The position numbers were made by a program, and so were the translations under genes. 64,000 nt of DNA from Casuarina equisetifolia (lineage: Eukaryota; Streptophyta; Magnoliopsida; Fagales; Casuarinaceae). This document shows positions 13,200 through 24,890 of this stretch, piece by piece (the first letter of the stretch is position 1; each line of letters starts with the position of its first letter). A model generated the notes under the pieces. That model was given only the letters and a program-made list of their open reading frames with translations, was not told the origin of the DNA and did no database searches. The DNA is taken from positions 23,480,021-23,544,020 of the forward strand of contig CM052362.1 of assembly GCA_028551475.1 (NCBI GenBank), given 5' to 3'.

Positions 13200-15198
13200 A
13201 TGGCCTGGAACAATGGAATGAGGTCCTGTGCAAAGTTGTTGATGTCTTCAGAAGCAATTTGTCCAAAATCAGGTTGGCTTGATGCCCCTTTTTGGTAGTA
13301 GTGTATTCAATATTTTCCTCTTCCCTATGGGAATCTTTGAGAACAGACTGATGTTGGGCTTAAAGTCAATGACTGTAGTTCTTTGATCGGCTTGTATCCC
13401 TTAGGCTTCTTAAAAGGGTTTGAATATGTGAAGCTAGAGGATTGAAAATGTCGCAAATGTGTGAAGATGTGATGATGTTGAAGTTTCAAACTACGTTTGC
13501 TTTTCCACCTTTTGGTGGTTTTTTATGGGTATTGAGTTTGTAACTCAGCTTGGCTCACCTCAGTTCACTTGTAATATCAACTAAATGGGGCTGACTATGG
13601 ATCTTCATAAACTAATGAGGATTGGTGACGTATGTTCATGTTTGTGATTTAATTGTATCTAAAATCGCACTTCCCTTTGCCATTTTCTGTTCCTTGAAAT
13701 TGGTTCCAACTGCTTACTATCACCAGTATGTTAATCAGTATCCATTTACACGTAGGATATATAAAGTGATCAAAGCTCAGATTAGAAGCATGTCACAAGT
13801 ATGAATAGTTGATGTAACAAATGTGAAGCAAACCTGTAGGTTTAAGCATTTATATTCCGTGTATGCTACATAATAATTTCACCATAAGAATTGTCGAGGT
13901 ATTAAACTTCCTATAAGTGGTAACAGAGCTGACATGTTATATGTCTGGGTAAATAGTAGTTTCTTTCTTAGTCAAACTGGAGTCAGTGTAAATAGCATGA
14001 ACAAGGGTCTTAGAACGATGGTGCATGGTTCGGATCCAAAGATTGATAAAAAATTTACTCAAGGGAAAATGTAATAATGTAGTGATAGATGCAGATGCAA
14101 TGGGGCCGTTATCAAATATACAAGCTGTGAAATTAATTTTGACATTGAAAAGATGTTACAAGTATGAGCAATTAGTAATGTATATGAGTTCAAACCCATA
14201 GGCTTGAACTTTTAGATTGAATGTCTCAGTATGCTATAGTATGGTCTCACTAAAAGAGTCCTTGGGAGTATTAACCTCCAACATAGGATAGATGGCTCCA
14301 GTTATTAGTCATTTATTACTCCCACCTTTCTTTGTCACCATAGTCATCCTTCTTAATATTCTCATCTCAACTAAGCCCATTTGACAAACAAAATTCTTCG
14401 TTGCAACCCAACATTATATGGCATAGAGCGTCTGCGGTTTTATAGCAGATCTACGGAATTCTCTCTCTATGCATGTAAGCTATGTTTGCACACATCCCAT
14501 TGCATTCTCCTCACTCTTCCTGTATATCCTAATGCATTAGCGGTCCAACAAACCTGGAATAATCATTCTCCACTTTCTCTTCGTATAAAGTTTTGCTATT
14601 CTCCCATGCCTTTCCTATCATTGGTAAACATGCGTTCTGCATGAATTTGCTAATAACAGTCACCCATACCTCTAGGTTTGATAGTATTCCTTCAAAGTTT
14701 TAAGTAAAAATTGGCTCCCATTTTTGTTTCATTGATTAACGTGGTATCATCTACTAAAGGCATATACAAATGGATCTTATTCTGATTGAACTTAGTAAGC
14801 TCTTGCATAACAATTCAAAATAACATGGACTCAACGCTGACCTTTAATATAATTGTTGACTTTGTATGCTTTCCAACTCATTGGACATTGATGTGGCGAA
14901 ATTGTCAAATTTTCAAATTCTGAATGCTTGTCCATGTTACTAAACTATACAATGATTTATTTTTATTTTTTCTTTTTTGCCAGTGAAGAGAGGTTTCCAC
15001 TCAACTGGGGTGAAGAGAATGGGAGGACATGGTCATGATGAGCCATACTACCTGCATGCCAAGCACATGTATAACTTGGACAGGATGAAGAACCAGAAGT
15101 TGAAAATGAGCCTTGGAGTGTTCACTGCCTTCAGCATTGGTGTGGTTGTCCCAATCTATGCTGTCATATTCCAGCAAAAGAAAACAGCTTCCGCTTGA
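13200..15198 (+). CDS. COX7c-like mitochondrial inner-membrane protein, copy A
   Basis: Two coding exons, 13200-13272 and 14984-15198, encode 95 residues starting MAWNNGMRSCAKLL. The N-terminal third looks like a mitochondrial presequence ending near RGFHSTGVKR. A His-rich stretch (GGHGHDEPYYLHAKHMYNL) and one membrane span (about 69-86) ending VIFQQKK follow. The spacing of the N, F, G, P, V and K residues in and after the span resembles cytochrome c oxidase subunit 7c, so a structural role in complex IV is inferred, not proven. A leader intron (12700-13163) precedes the start codon. Gene structure and sequence match copy B at 26220-27183. The coding intron is about 1.7 kb and holds a TRIM-like element. 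Confidence 0.8.
13791..14283 (+). mobile_element. TRIM-like miniature LTR retroelement in intron
   Basis: Two diverged direct repeats, 13791-13915 and 14154-14283, begin TGTYACAAGTATGA; the second ends in CA. Two bases after the first comes TGGTAACAGAGCT (13918-13930), one mismatch from the initiator Met-tRNA primer binding site. A short purine run, GAAAAGA (14147-14153), abuts the second repeat as a polypurine tract would. With about 240 bases of interior and no coding capacity, this fits a terminal-repeat retrotransposon in miniature. The repeats have drifted a lot, so it is old. No target-site duplication was evident. Confidence 0.6.
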
Positions 15199-15309
15199 GA
15201 TGTTCGGTTTGGCAGCAATAAGGGATGCGGTCTCTACCGTGATAATCGAATGCGGGTCTCCATTTTTTCTTGTTTCATCATTCATTTTCTTATTTTGTTA
15301 TTCTTGAGA

Positions 15310-17760
15310 AAACCAGGTGAATCCAACCGAGCAATAATCTTTACATGAATTTGATCTCTAAAGGCCCATGTTAATAAAATTTAAGAAAACTTCCTGATTC
15401 CCATTTTTATATGGTTCCTCTCTTGAGAGTGCTTTTTTTCCGGTGGAGTTAACATCAAGCCATACATTTGTTCAACTTTTGTTCATTTACGTGCATAGAA
15501 ATGTATGCTAATGAACCAAAATCTGTAAGATTTGTATCTGCATTAACATGCTGTCCCCTTCCTAAGATAGGCATTCTTCCACAAGTTTATGGAGCATGAG
15601 TTGCAGTGAAAAATTTTAAAAATGAGTAAATGAGGGTAGGGTTACACTTTAACCGTTTGAAATAGTCATTTTGCCTTCTTTCAGTTTGTATCAGGCGATT
15701 CATTGGTTGTTTGAATGAACAAAGTGTATGGACCAGGCCTACTTTATTTCGACATTTCTACTGATACTGACAAGGTCAATAGATGACATGATGTGGATTC
15801 TTTGAATCGTAAGATTAATTGAGTTTATAGATCACAGTTTCCAACTTTTAATCAGGAAGTGAATAACCTGTTCTAGCCATTTTGACTTGAGATGAGAAAG
15901 ATCATTAGCTTATGAGGTGACAAATTACCTTTTCGTAGTAAAAGGGTGAAATAACGTGGTCCAAACTTAGTAAGCCTTTTGAATCTTCTTCGATCTCAAT
16001 CAATGCCTATTCCAATCCTATTCTTCATTACTTTTCGAGGTCTCTAGAGCTTAGGCTTTATATTCAATCAGTGTGGCTCCAGCTTCTGTCATGTTGTTGT
16101 ATTTTGATCATCAATGCAAGATAAAGTCCCTGGTCCCTCCATTAGTAAGCAGGCCAGTAATGTAGATCTTCGTTCTTTCGAAAGCACTGTGCTTTTATCC
16201 TTTTTCTGCAGTTCGGCCTGAGACTTTGAAAAGCAGAGGCAGCATTAACATCGAGACAATGTCATGAATAGTGATGCACGAGCAACTATACCAGCCCTAG
16301 CTAGCAGTCTAGTCCATATGTCTTAATAAGTATATGTTTAGGCCATAACATGATTCAATGAATCCAAGAAACTCAAACTTAAAGGGTATTTCAAAAATTC
16401 TTTAGAAATTTTGATATATTTATAATTCCTCATCTATTGTTTTAGGATTTTTAAATTGTTAAAATTCTTAATTATCTATAATTTTCTTATTTGTCGAAAT
16501 TTATGATTTGTTAGGATCTTATCTTTGATTTTATTGGATTTATTTTCATAATCCTTCTAGGCAAACCAAGTACCAGATTATCAAATTTGTCCTTCCTTAC
16601 AGTTCATCAATAGTATGTTATTTAGTCCTTGAGTTATGAAATTGATCTGTCAAATCTTAGGATCGTGCATTTGTGATTCTTCTTAACAAGAAAAATAGTC
16701 TAAGGTGCTTCAATTAAATGGATTCTTTTTAGAAAGACGAGTTTCTTTTATTAATTAATTAATTAATTATAATAAAATAAAAATATTATTATTTATAGGT
16801 AAAAGGTGGACAATTTTGATATCTTAAATATTTGAGGCTGATTTTTGACTTTCATGATGACGGTTAATAACAAGTATTGCTAAAATTAGAGTAAAATTAA
16901 AAATCAATTTCTTACAAAATAGGGATTTTGGTTTCAAAACTTCTTGGCGACATTCTAACTCACATAGGGCAAAGGCTTTAGGGCGAAGTGCTGCCCCCAG
17001 TTTGAGCCAATAAATAAAAATGAATCTCTCAATTTACTCTTCATTGAAACAAATCTTTTGATTCCCTTTATTCAATTACAAAGAGAGCATGGTTTTGAAG
17101 GAATAATGACTCGGTTTTGTGATATGCACTTGAGAGCTATCTTAATAGCATAGGTTAAGAATTTGTCAGAACACAGCATCAAATCATTTGTTAATAAGAG
17201 CTGAAGAAGCAAGACAGAAATTAGGAGAATTAGGTTTCACCTAGAATTCGATAGTTATAAAAAAGAGACAGTTATGTAACATGGATGGCAAGCTGGCTTT
17301 TGTGATAGTCAAGCATGTGAGAGGTGTTCAGTGTTGGATTACGGCTGGAAGCAGGAATTTTAATACTTTTGCTGAACATACACAAAGCTAGTCACTTCCC
17401 ATTCCTCATGTTCAACTAAAATTGTTATAGAATTTGTATATAGAATTTCTTTCGTAATTTTCATTTGCATATGTGGTTCATATATTCTTACCCGAGGATG
17501 ATTGAGGTCAAAGAGGTATCTATCACATGTCATGCAACGAAAATCCAATGCTTCTTGAATGAGTATGAGGAAAAATTAGAAAGAAGAGAAAATTTGATTT
17601 TAGTTGCTAGTTTCAAGGTTAAAATTTAGTGACGAATTGTTCGGCAACTAACCAAAGTTGTCTTTATTTACGAGGCCCGGTCTATCTAAAAACAACAAAA
17701 GCGGTGTGAAGAAGAGAGAGCGCGGCAATACTGCATAGCTTCTTGGATTTGGCCGGAAAA
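15310..17760. other. Intergenic DNA, no gene recognised
   Basis: The first part is the 3' untranslated region of the COX7c-like gene. The rest is AT-rich, with a short TTAA-type microsatellite near 16752-16770. I see no supported gene or complete element. Confidence 0.5.
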
Positions 17761-17764
17761 GGAG

Positions 17765-18813
17765 ATGGGGAAGAAAGCGGCAGCAAAGTTTAACAAGATC
17801 CAATCTGAAGAGTTCCTTCTGCAGAAACAAAAGGTCAGTTAGGATATTTGATTCCAATCAATATATCTCCCAAATCATATTTTGCCTTCCCGAACATATG
17901 TGGCTCTGTTCTGATCTCAACAGCCTGTCGATCTTTTTCCAACGGTGTTTTCCAACCTACTTTTCTTCTCTTTTTTATAATCCTGCTTGCTGCCTAACTA
18001 TGGAGACCAAAGTCATGTTTCTCGATCAAGGTGTTTGCGAGGAGTAATCGAGACCGTGTTTAGTATAGCAAAAATAATAACACGAACTACAACATCAAAA
18101 GAGGAGAAGAATGTTAAGATATGAACCCCAGATCAAAAACTAACCATTTCTAGTTGGCACTGGAGAAAACTGGTCGCAAGCTAAACTGACATTTACTAAA
18201 TTTTCTTTTTCTTTTTCATTTTCATTTTTTCCATAATTTTGCAGAAGAAATGAACCGATGAGAAAACTGGCCATATTTGCTTCATGTTTTATGCAAGGTC
18301 ACTTTGCATCACTTGGGGCAATCGTGAATTCTAGGATTGGAATTGTTTTAGGGAAACAAGGTGAGGTGAACTTTATATATATGTATATCAGTTCTGCTAC
18401 AATCTCAACTCTTCTAGTTACTTTTCATCTCTTGCAGTGATGAAAACATTGAAGTCGCAAAACTATCGCATGTTTGTTGGCTGGACGTGAGAGGAAAATT
18501 GGATTTGTCAGAACTCTCGCCGGAAGTTGTCTATGAAACTGTGTATCTAGTCAAGTTGACAAAGGGGGCTTTTGGTTGGGAGCTCCCTATCGTGCTTAGG
18601 CTTTCACTCCCAGATGGAACAGTTCGAGAACGCCGCGTTAGCCTGTTGGAGAAGCCTCGAAACCAATGGATAGAGCTCAAGGTTGGCAATTTCCAGAAAA
18701 GGAGTGGAGAGTCCGGAGAAGTTGGCTTTGATCTTGTTCAGATTGATGGTCACTGGAAACACGTACTTATAATTAAAGGGGCCATCTTCAGGCCAAAGCA
18801 GATGGCTCAGTGA
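17765..18813 (+). pseudogene. PP2/Nictaba-domain lectin-like gene, incomplete
   Basis: Two pieces are visible. 17765-17833 encodes MGKKAAAKFNKIQSEEFLLQ plus three residues and ends at a GT donor. 18438-18813 follows an AG acceptor and encodes about 125 residues typical of the second half of a phloem protein 2 (Nictaba) lectin domain: VCWLDVRGKLDLS, YLVKLTKGAFGWELP, WIELKVGNF and GHWKHVLIIKGAIFRP. Such proteins bind GlcNAc- or mannose-containing glycans. The reading phases of the two pieces do not fit, and the usual middle segment with the LxITWG...YW motif is not found between them. The gene has probably lost an exon, though an unusual exon could have been missed. The stop codon is 330 bases before the NLR start. 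Confidence 0.65.
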
Positions 18814-19143
18814 CTCAAATAAATCTCTCTTCCGTCACATCCTAAAGCGCGTAATAAAGTTAGTCATCCTTGAGTCCCCGGAAGCTTCCCTCCTCTTTCC
18901 ACCCACTCTGCTTCTGCGCCGCCCGTGCATTGACCGAAATTATTAATATTTCTCTTTTATTTGGGTTCCTGTCTTTTATTTGACTTTTTTTTTTCTTATG
19001 AAATTATTATTATTACTATTACTATTTTATTTCGGAATAAGAATTTGCGTCTCTGCGAAGTTGGAACAAAAGCAACCCATCCTGCAAATCCTCACTGGGA
19101 ACAAACAGAAATACTTGAATTTCTCCTCCCTCGGTGCCAAAGT

Positions 19144-22100
19144 ATGGCGGAACTCCTTTCACTAGTAGCAAAACCTATTCTTGAAGTGGTCATCAAGGTT
19201 ACTGCCTCCTTGATCAATGATACTTATTCTTCAGAACGTGGTGTGAAGAAAGACGTAGAGAAGCTCTCAAGTAATCTCAGTGCTATCAAAGCCGTGCTTG
19301 AAGATGCGGAGAACAAGCAAATAGACAATCCACTGCTGAAAGATTGGCTCGTAAAGCTCCGGGAGGCGGCTTTTGATGCTGAAGACATACTGCTTACTTT
19401 TGAAACAGAAGCTTATCATTGGAAGAGGCAGGTGGTGAAAAAGTACCTACCTTTACCAGGTAAAGTATTGTTTAAATATGGTACCGCACTTAAGATCAAG
19501 GATATTTCACAAAGGTTTGATACGATTGCTAAACAAAAAGAAAATTTCCGTCTCGACAACCTAGTTAACGGAGGTGGGCCGGAGTCCCGAAGAGACACAG
19601 GCTTTTTTGTGGACGAATCAAGTATAGTTGGTAGGGAGAATGACAGGAAAAGCTTGATACATATGTTGCTATCAGAAGAATTCGACAAAGAAGACGCCGT
19701 CTCTGTGATTCCAATCATAGGGATGGGCGGCGTAGGCAAAACGACTCTTGCTCAACTAGTCTTCAACGAGGAGAGTGTACGTGCCCATTTCGAATCAAGA
19801 ATGTGGGTCTGCGTCACACTTAAGTTTGAGCTCACCAGAATTCTCAAAGAAATGATACAGTTTCATTCTAAAATGAGGTTGGATGAAAGTTCCAAGAGCC
19901 ACTTACAAGCCCGGCTTCTGGAATTCTTGAGAGGGCAACGTTTCTTGCTTGTTCTAGATGATGTCTGGACTAAGGATTTGTCTTCGCTGCTTGATGAGGA
20001 TTTGTCTTCGCTGCTTGATCTCTTGAAACAAGGGGCAAAGGGAAGTAGGGTTCTGGTAACCAGTCGAATTACCCGGATTAAGGAGATTAAAGGTAGTCAA
20101 GCTCCCCATCTTTTGGATGATTTGCCCGAGGATGAATGTTGGTCCTTGTTTTCAATGACTGCTTTCAACAACATCGGAAATTTGCCCCGTCGGACACGGG
20201 AAGAGTTGGAAGAAATTGGTAGAGAAATTGTCAGAAAGTGCAGAGGTCTTCCCTTGGCAGTGAAAGCAATGGGAGGTCTCTTGCGCGGCCATGCGGATGA
20301 TGTAAGCAAATGGCGACAAATTCAAGGCAGTAGAATATGGGAGATAGAAGGGGACGATGTCATGCCTAGTCTAAGATTGAGCTATGATCACCTACCTGCT
20401 GATCTTAAGCGCTGTTTTCAGTATTGCTCCATATTTCCTAAAGCCTACGAGTTCCGTAAGGAAGAGTTGGCCAAACTGTGGATAGCAGAAGGGTTTATAA
20501 AGTCCAGTGCACAAATTACCATGGAAGAGGCTGGAATTGGATATTTCAGGGACCTTTTGACAAGGTCTTTCTTTCAATCTTCAACCATCGACAACAAGGA
20601 GATATTCATCATGCACGATCTTATCCATGACTTGGCAGAATCCATTTCAAGCCCCACTTGCTTTCAGGTAAAAGAGAATGAGTTATGCGGTTTCGCTGAA
20701 GAATCTCCTCTTGTATCCTTACGTCATGTATCCTTAGCCGGGGAAAATGTGGAGCAGCCCATGTTGAAGATCGCCAAAAAAGCAAGGAAGCTGCGCTCAC
20801 TTCTACTGCCTAGTGGTCACTTTAAAAAGGTTGGTCAAGCCCTTGACAAGTTGTTTCGTACATTGAAATTCATACGCGTGTTAGATCTTAGTTCTTGTAT
20901 GATCCCTGAGTTGCCTGACTCAGTTGAAAAACTAAAGCTCTTGCACTACCTCGACCTCTCTAGAACAGGTATCAAAGTTCTCCCAAACTCAATTTGCAAT
21001 CTCTTCAGGTTGCAAACCTTGAAACTATTGGGGTGCCTCTGGCTTTCTGAATTGCCCAAGGATCTCGGGAATTTGGTTAATTTACGGCATCTTGAGCTCG
21101 ATGGTATATTCTGGTTCAAGTCCTCAATATTGCCACCAAGATTAGGGAAGTTAGTCAGTCTGCACAATTTGCCTGTATTCCCAGTTGGCCACGATGATGG
21201 ATATGGGATCGAACAACTGGAGAGAATGGCAAATCTTTCCGGAACGTTGCATATCTCAAAACTAGAGAATGTAACTAAAGCAAGAGATGCCAAGTTGAGT
21301 GAGAAGAAAAGCCTTGACAAGTTGGTGTTTGAATGGAGTGATGATAGAGTTGTCAATGAACAAGATGAAGCAGCTGAGAGGAGTGTACTAGAAGATCTAC
21401 AACCCCACTCATATCTCAAAAAGCTCCAAATTTTACGTTACCGGGGCAATGGGTTTCCTGCTTGGATGGAAGGAGGCCAGCTCCGGAATTTAGTCTGTCT
21501 TACCTTGAATGGTTGCAAAAAATGCCAAATCCTCAATTTGGGTCGGATGCCCCATCTTCGGGAGCTCTACGTCAAAGATATGAGGGAGTTAAAGATATGG
21601 ACGGAGGTTGAATGTGATGATTGGATGGAGGTAGAATGCCATTCCCTTTATCATCTAACGCTTAGTAGTTGTCCCAACCTAAGGGCGTTGCCTAGCATCT
21701 TCCCAAATTTAAGTATCTTAAAGATCAAAAGCTGTGATTCCTTAATGGCTCTTCCAAAGGTTCCATCTGTAATGTATCTAACCCTCACTGACAACCCTGC
21801 TCTGGAGGATTGGAATGAAGAATTGGTACGGATACGGATACCGCCTATGGAAGGTGACAATCAAGATCAATATGAAACCAAGGAAATTCCCTCCCTTGTT
21901 CAAGTGTTCGAACTGAAAGTAAAAGGTTGCCCGAAGCTCCAGGCACTGCGACGGTTCTTCTTTCCACAGAAGCTAGAGATCAGTGGGTGTGACTTACTGA
22001 GGACTCTCCCACCAGCACCACAAGCCTGCTGTCTTCAGCATTTAGCTCTGGATGCTTGTCATGATGTCCTAATGACGGCAATACCAGATACCACCTCTCT

Positions 22101-22569
22101 CTGCTCGTTGGTTATCTCCAACATCTCAAACCTATCCTCCCTTCCGACATGGCCCCAACTTCCTAAGCTCAAGGTGTTGTACATTCATGATTGCAAAGAT
22201 TTGATGTCCCTGTCCAACGGAGAAGCGGGGTCGCTGCAAACCTTGACCTCTCTCGAACTTCTTTCCATCAAAGATTGTGAAATGCTCGAGACACTAAGTG
22301 AGGCGCTACCCACATCGCTGCAGTGTTTGACTATCGCATCGTGCTGCCGTCTAGAGTCCTTGGGCTCCCTTTTAAACCTCTCTTCACTCAAGGACCTTTA
22401 CATTGAGGACTGCCGTAGACTCCAGGCCTTGCCCAATGATGGTCTTCCCAACTCCCTTCAGCATTTGTTAATTCAAAGATGTCCCCTGTTAGCTGAGCGA
22501 TGCCAAATGGAGGGTGGAGGAGGTCCAGATTGGCCTAAGATTGAGAACATCCCTGACTTGGAGATTTGA
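19144..22569 (+). CDS. CC-NB-ARC-LRR immune receptor (CNL)
   Basis: A complete single-exon gene of 1141 residues from MAELLSLVAK. The open frame runs further upstream, but this start gives the usual Rx-type coiled-coil N-terminus. NB-ARC motifs in order: P-loop GMGGVGKTT (193-201), kinase 2 LLVLDDVW (Asp272-Asp273), RNBS-B GSRVLVTSR, GLPL (368-371), RNBS-D CFQYCSIFP (from 424) and MHD (490-492). From about 560 to the end there are irregular leucine-rich repeats, many with the x-L-x-x-C pattern of R13L1/RGA-type plant CNLs, ending in the common PDWPKIENIPD motif. Such receptors sense pathogen effectors in the cell and trigger defence; the effector here is unknown. An 8-residue tandem repeat sits just after kinase 2. 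No internal stop or frameshift was seen. Confidence 0.95.
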   Translation: MAELLSLVAKPILEVVIKVTASLINDTYSSERGVKKDVEKLSSNLSAIKAVLEDAENKQIDNPLLKDWLVKLREAAFDAEDILLTFETEAYHWKRQVVKKYLPLPGKVLFKYGTALKIKDISQRFDTIAKQKENFRLDNLVNGGGPESRRDTGFFVDESSIVGRENDRKSLIHMLLSEEFDKEDAVSVIPIIGMGGVGKTTLAQLVFNEESVRAHFESRMWVCVTLKFELTRILKEMIQFHSKMRLDESSKSHLQARLLEFLRGQRFLLVLDDVWTKDLSSLLDEDLSSLLDLLKQGAKGSRVLVTSRITRIKEIKGSQAPHLLDDLPEDECWSLFSMTAFNNIGNLPRRTREELEEIGREIVRKCRGLPLAVKAMGGLLRGHADDVSKWRQIQGSRIWEIEGDDVMPSLRLSYDHLPADLKRCFQYCSIFPKAYEFRKEELAKLWIAEGFIKSSAQITMEEAGIGYFRDLLTRSFFQSSTIDNKEIFIMHDLIHDLAESISSPTCFQVKENELCGFAEESPLVSLRHVSLAGENVEQPMLKIAKKARKLRSLLLPSGHFKKVGQALDKLFRTLKFIRVLDLSSCMIPELPDSVEKLKLLHYLDLSRTGIKVLPNSICNLFRLQTLKLLGCLWLSELPKDLGNLVNLRHLELDGIFWFKSSILPPRLGKLVSLHNLPVFPVGHDDGYGIEQLERMANLSGTLHISKLENVTKARDAKLSEKKSLDKLVFEWSDDRVVNEQDEAAERSVLEDLQPHSYLKKLQILRYRGNGFPAWMEGGQLRNLVCLTLNGCKKCQILNLGRMPHLRELYVKDMRELKIWTEVECDDWMEVECHSLYHLTLSSCPNLRALPSIFPNLSILKIKSCDSLMALPKVPSVMYLTLTDNPALEDWNEELVRIRIPPMEGDNQDQYETKEIPSLVQVFELKVKGCPKLQALRRFFFPQKLEISGCDLLRTLPPAPQACCLQHLALDACHDVLMTAIPDTTSLCSLVISNISNLSSLPTWPQLPKLKVLYIHDCKDLMSLSNGEAGSLQTLTSLELLSIKDCEMLETLSEALPTSLQCLTIASCCRLESLGSLLNLSSLKDLYIEDCRRLQALPNDGLPNSLQHLLIQRCPLLAERCQMEGGGGPDWPKIENIPDLEI

Positions 22570-24890
22570 TTCACCTAGAGCCCCTTCGGTATCGACTTTG
22601 CCCTGGAGGTCCTCCCATGCAAACTCAATTTGGTATCATCGTTTTCTGTGTTGGGGAGGTTAGTTCTTTCTGCATTGTCTGAGCTGTAACACTAGAACTG
22701 TCCATTCTAATCCAAGTATATTCCTGGGATAGTACGAAAAGTAATCCTTTTGAGTATCAATAATAGTAACTTTAATCCCAGTCTGTTTGCTTGAACTTGC
22801 CATTTTAGCCAAAATGAAGGAACCAAGAAAACAAAAATGAGAATGCGAAAATTAACGTTTATGGTAAGGTAAGCCTAGAAAGAATGTCTAATGCTTCTCC
22901 AAATTATGTTTTTGTTTGTCGAAGGAATTGACACGAACGATACAGTGGGGACAGACGAACGACCAAATCAATTCCCTTCGTTTCAATGCAGAGACAAAAA
23001 GGTATGGAATACATAATTATCCTCTTGACTTATTCTATGCAATGTTGTGTGTTTGTTTAGAAATTGAGATCGCTTCAAACGTCTGCAGGATGGGAAGTGA
23101 GTAAGTTGGGTCCAGTGAACCATCTACTTTAGCACCAACATTTTACTTCCACGGTGGAAAGATTAAGAAATTGCAATGCAGAGGCGCTGATCCAAGAGGC
23201 TTGGTTGTATGCCGGCTTGTGATTGTTATTGGGTTCCATCATGGTAATTTGATTATGTATTGATGCAGTCGCATGCTTTTCTGCGGGTGTCGAGCACTTT
23301 TTTTAGAGTTTCAATGTGACGCATTTTGTGATGGGTAATAGAGTGAGCAATGATTATAGAAAGATTGAAATGGAATAACAATTAGAATTTCATAAATCTA
23401 TAGTTCTAAATAGGTAAAAATTGAAAAGTAAACTACTAAAATGTAAATACAATAATTTAAGTGCATGAATAAAATAATTATAATGTAAAAAGTTAGAAAG
23501 TAAGAGCATAAAATTTATAAGACAAAGTTGATAAAATAAAAAAAAAAAATTATCTTTCAAGATTCTTCAAATGTTCTCAAAAGGTTTTGCTCACAACTAA
23601 AATAATATTTTTTTTAAATAAACCTAATCTTAGAAAGATTAAGAATCTTTGAAATCTAATCCTTTTAAACATATCAAAATTTTTAAAGAATCTCTAAAAT
23701 GCTTTTTAAGTTTGAGCTTCTTCAATCCATTGGATCATGTTGTGGCTCAAACATGTATTGGTTAAGATACTCGATATATGAGCTAGGTTGTTAGCTAGGG
23801 CTAGTATAGTTGCTCTTGCGTCGAATAGTCTTAAAGCCCGTGGTGGAGGAAGTTGGTAGAATTGCGGGGAGGGGAGGGGGACCGAGAGGAAGAGTAGAGG
23901 CAACAAAAGGAGAGTATGGAGAGGAGGGCTAAGAACCAGAGCAAGACCAGCTTGTGAATGCAAATTAGTGTGCTTTAATGCATTACCCTCCTTAACAAAA
24001 CTTGGAAAAACGTTTTTTAGTTGGCCACTTTATTTTTGTTTCCCCCACTGCACCATTTTGTCATTAGGATTTGTCTAACAAGAAGAAGTGCTTTTTTCTT
24101 TTTGAAAAATAAAATTATATATAGAAGACTCCATAATAAATTATAAGAAATATGAGACATTTTAAGATTGAACATTAAATTTGAGTAAATGAAATTTAAA
24201 TTTTTCTATGTAACTCCATGACATAATACCTGAGATTGCAATTTAAAAGTTATTATCTATGTAGAATAAAATAACAAAATTTTCAACTATACTTTAATAG
24301 TTCAAAATACAATAAAGCACACATCCTAGCACAATCACATTTTTTTCATAGAAAGCTATAATTATCTATAATTTATGTCATATGCATAAAATTAAAAGTA
24401 ATATAAATCTTAATTAGTTCTTTACCCAAAAGAAGGTAATCTCAAGATTTGAATTGTATTTTCAGAGACAAATAACATAAAAGCAACAATCTAAATAATA
24501 TTTTATTATCTTGAAATTAATAATTTTGCAAAGTTAAAAGGACGTTTGTAGAACAAAGAAAAAGTAATTGATTATTCGAATCCCTCTCCCCGGTGATTGC
24601 GTGAGTTAAAAAAGAAAAAAAAAGTAATTGATTAAATAATATTAGAAATTGGATCATAGTTCTCCACAATTCTCACCATAAAACACCATACACGGAAAAT
24701 TTAACTATCAATTTATCATTTTTAGAATGATAAACTAAATTTTCAAAGTTGTAAATACAAAACGAGGTTTGATTAATAAATATGATATGTATGGATCCAA
24801 TCTTAGAAAAGATTATTAAAAAGATATTTATATCGTAACAAAAAGAAAGTTATAAAAAAAAAAAAAATTGACGACGAGGACAGACCCGTA
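22570..24890. other. NLR 3' flank and intergenic DNA
   Basis: 22570-22760 is the likely 3' untranslated region of the NLR gene. 22900-23350 has mixed base composition but no convincing coding potential. From 23350 to 24870 the DNA is AT-rich with short open frames that match nothing recognised. Confidence 0.5.

Noticed and set aside
18961-19143. Upstream extension of the NLR reading frame
   Set aside because: It encodes a Phe/Ile-rich stretch from AT-rich leader DNA; the MAELL start at 19144 is the normal family N-terminus.
23706-23963. Minus-strand ORF of 85 codons with Leu/Pro-rich N-terminus
   Set aside because: Low-complexity composition, no motif and no splice or promoter context.
24575-24615. 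TTCGAATCC-containing stretch resembling a tRNA T-arm
   Set aside because: No cloverleaf could be built around it; A-box and acceptor stem are missing.
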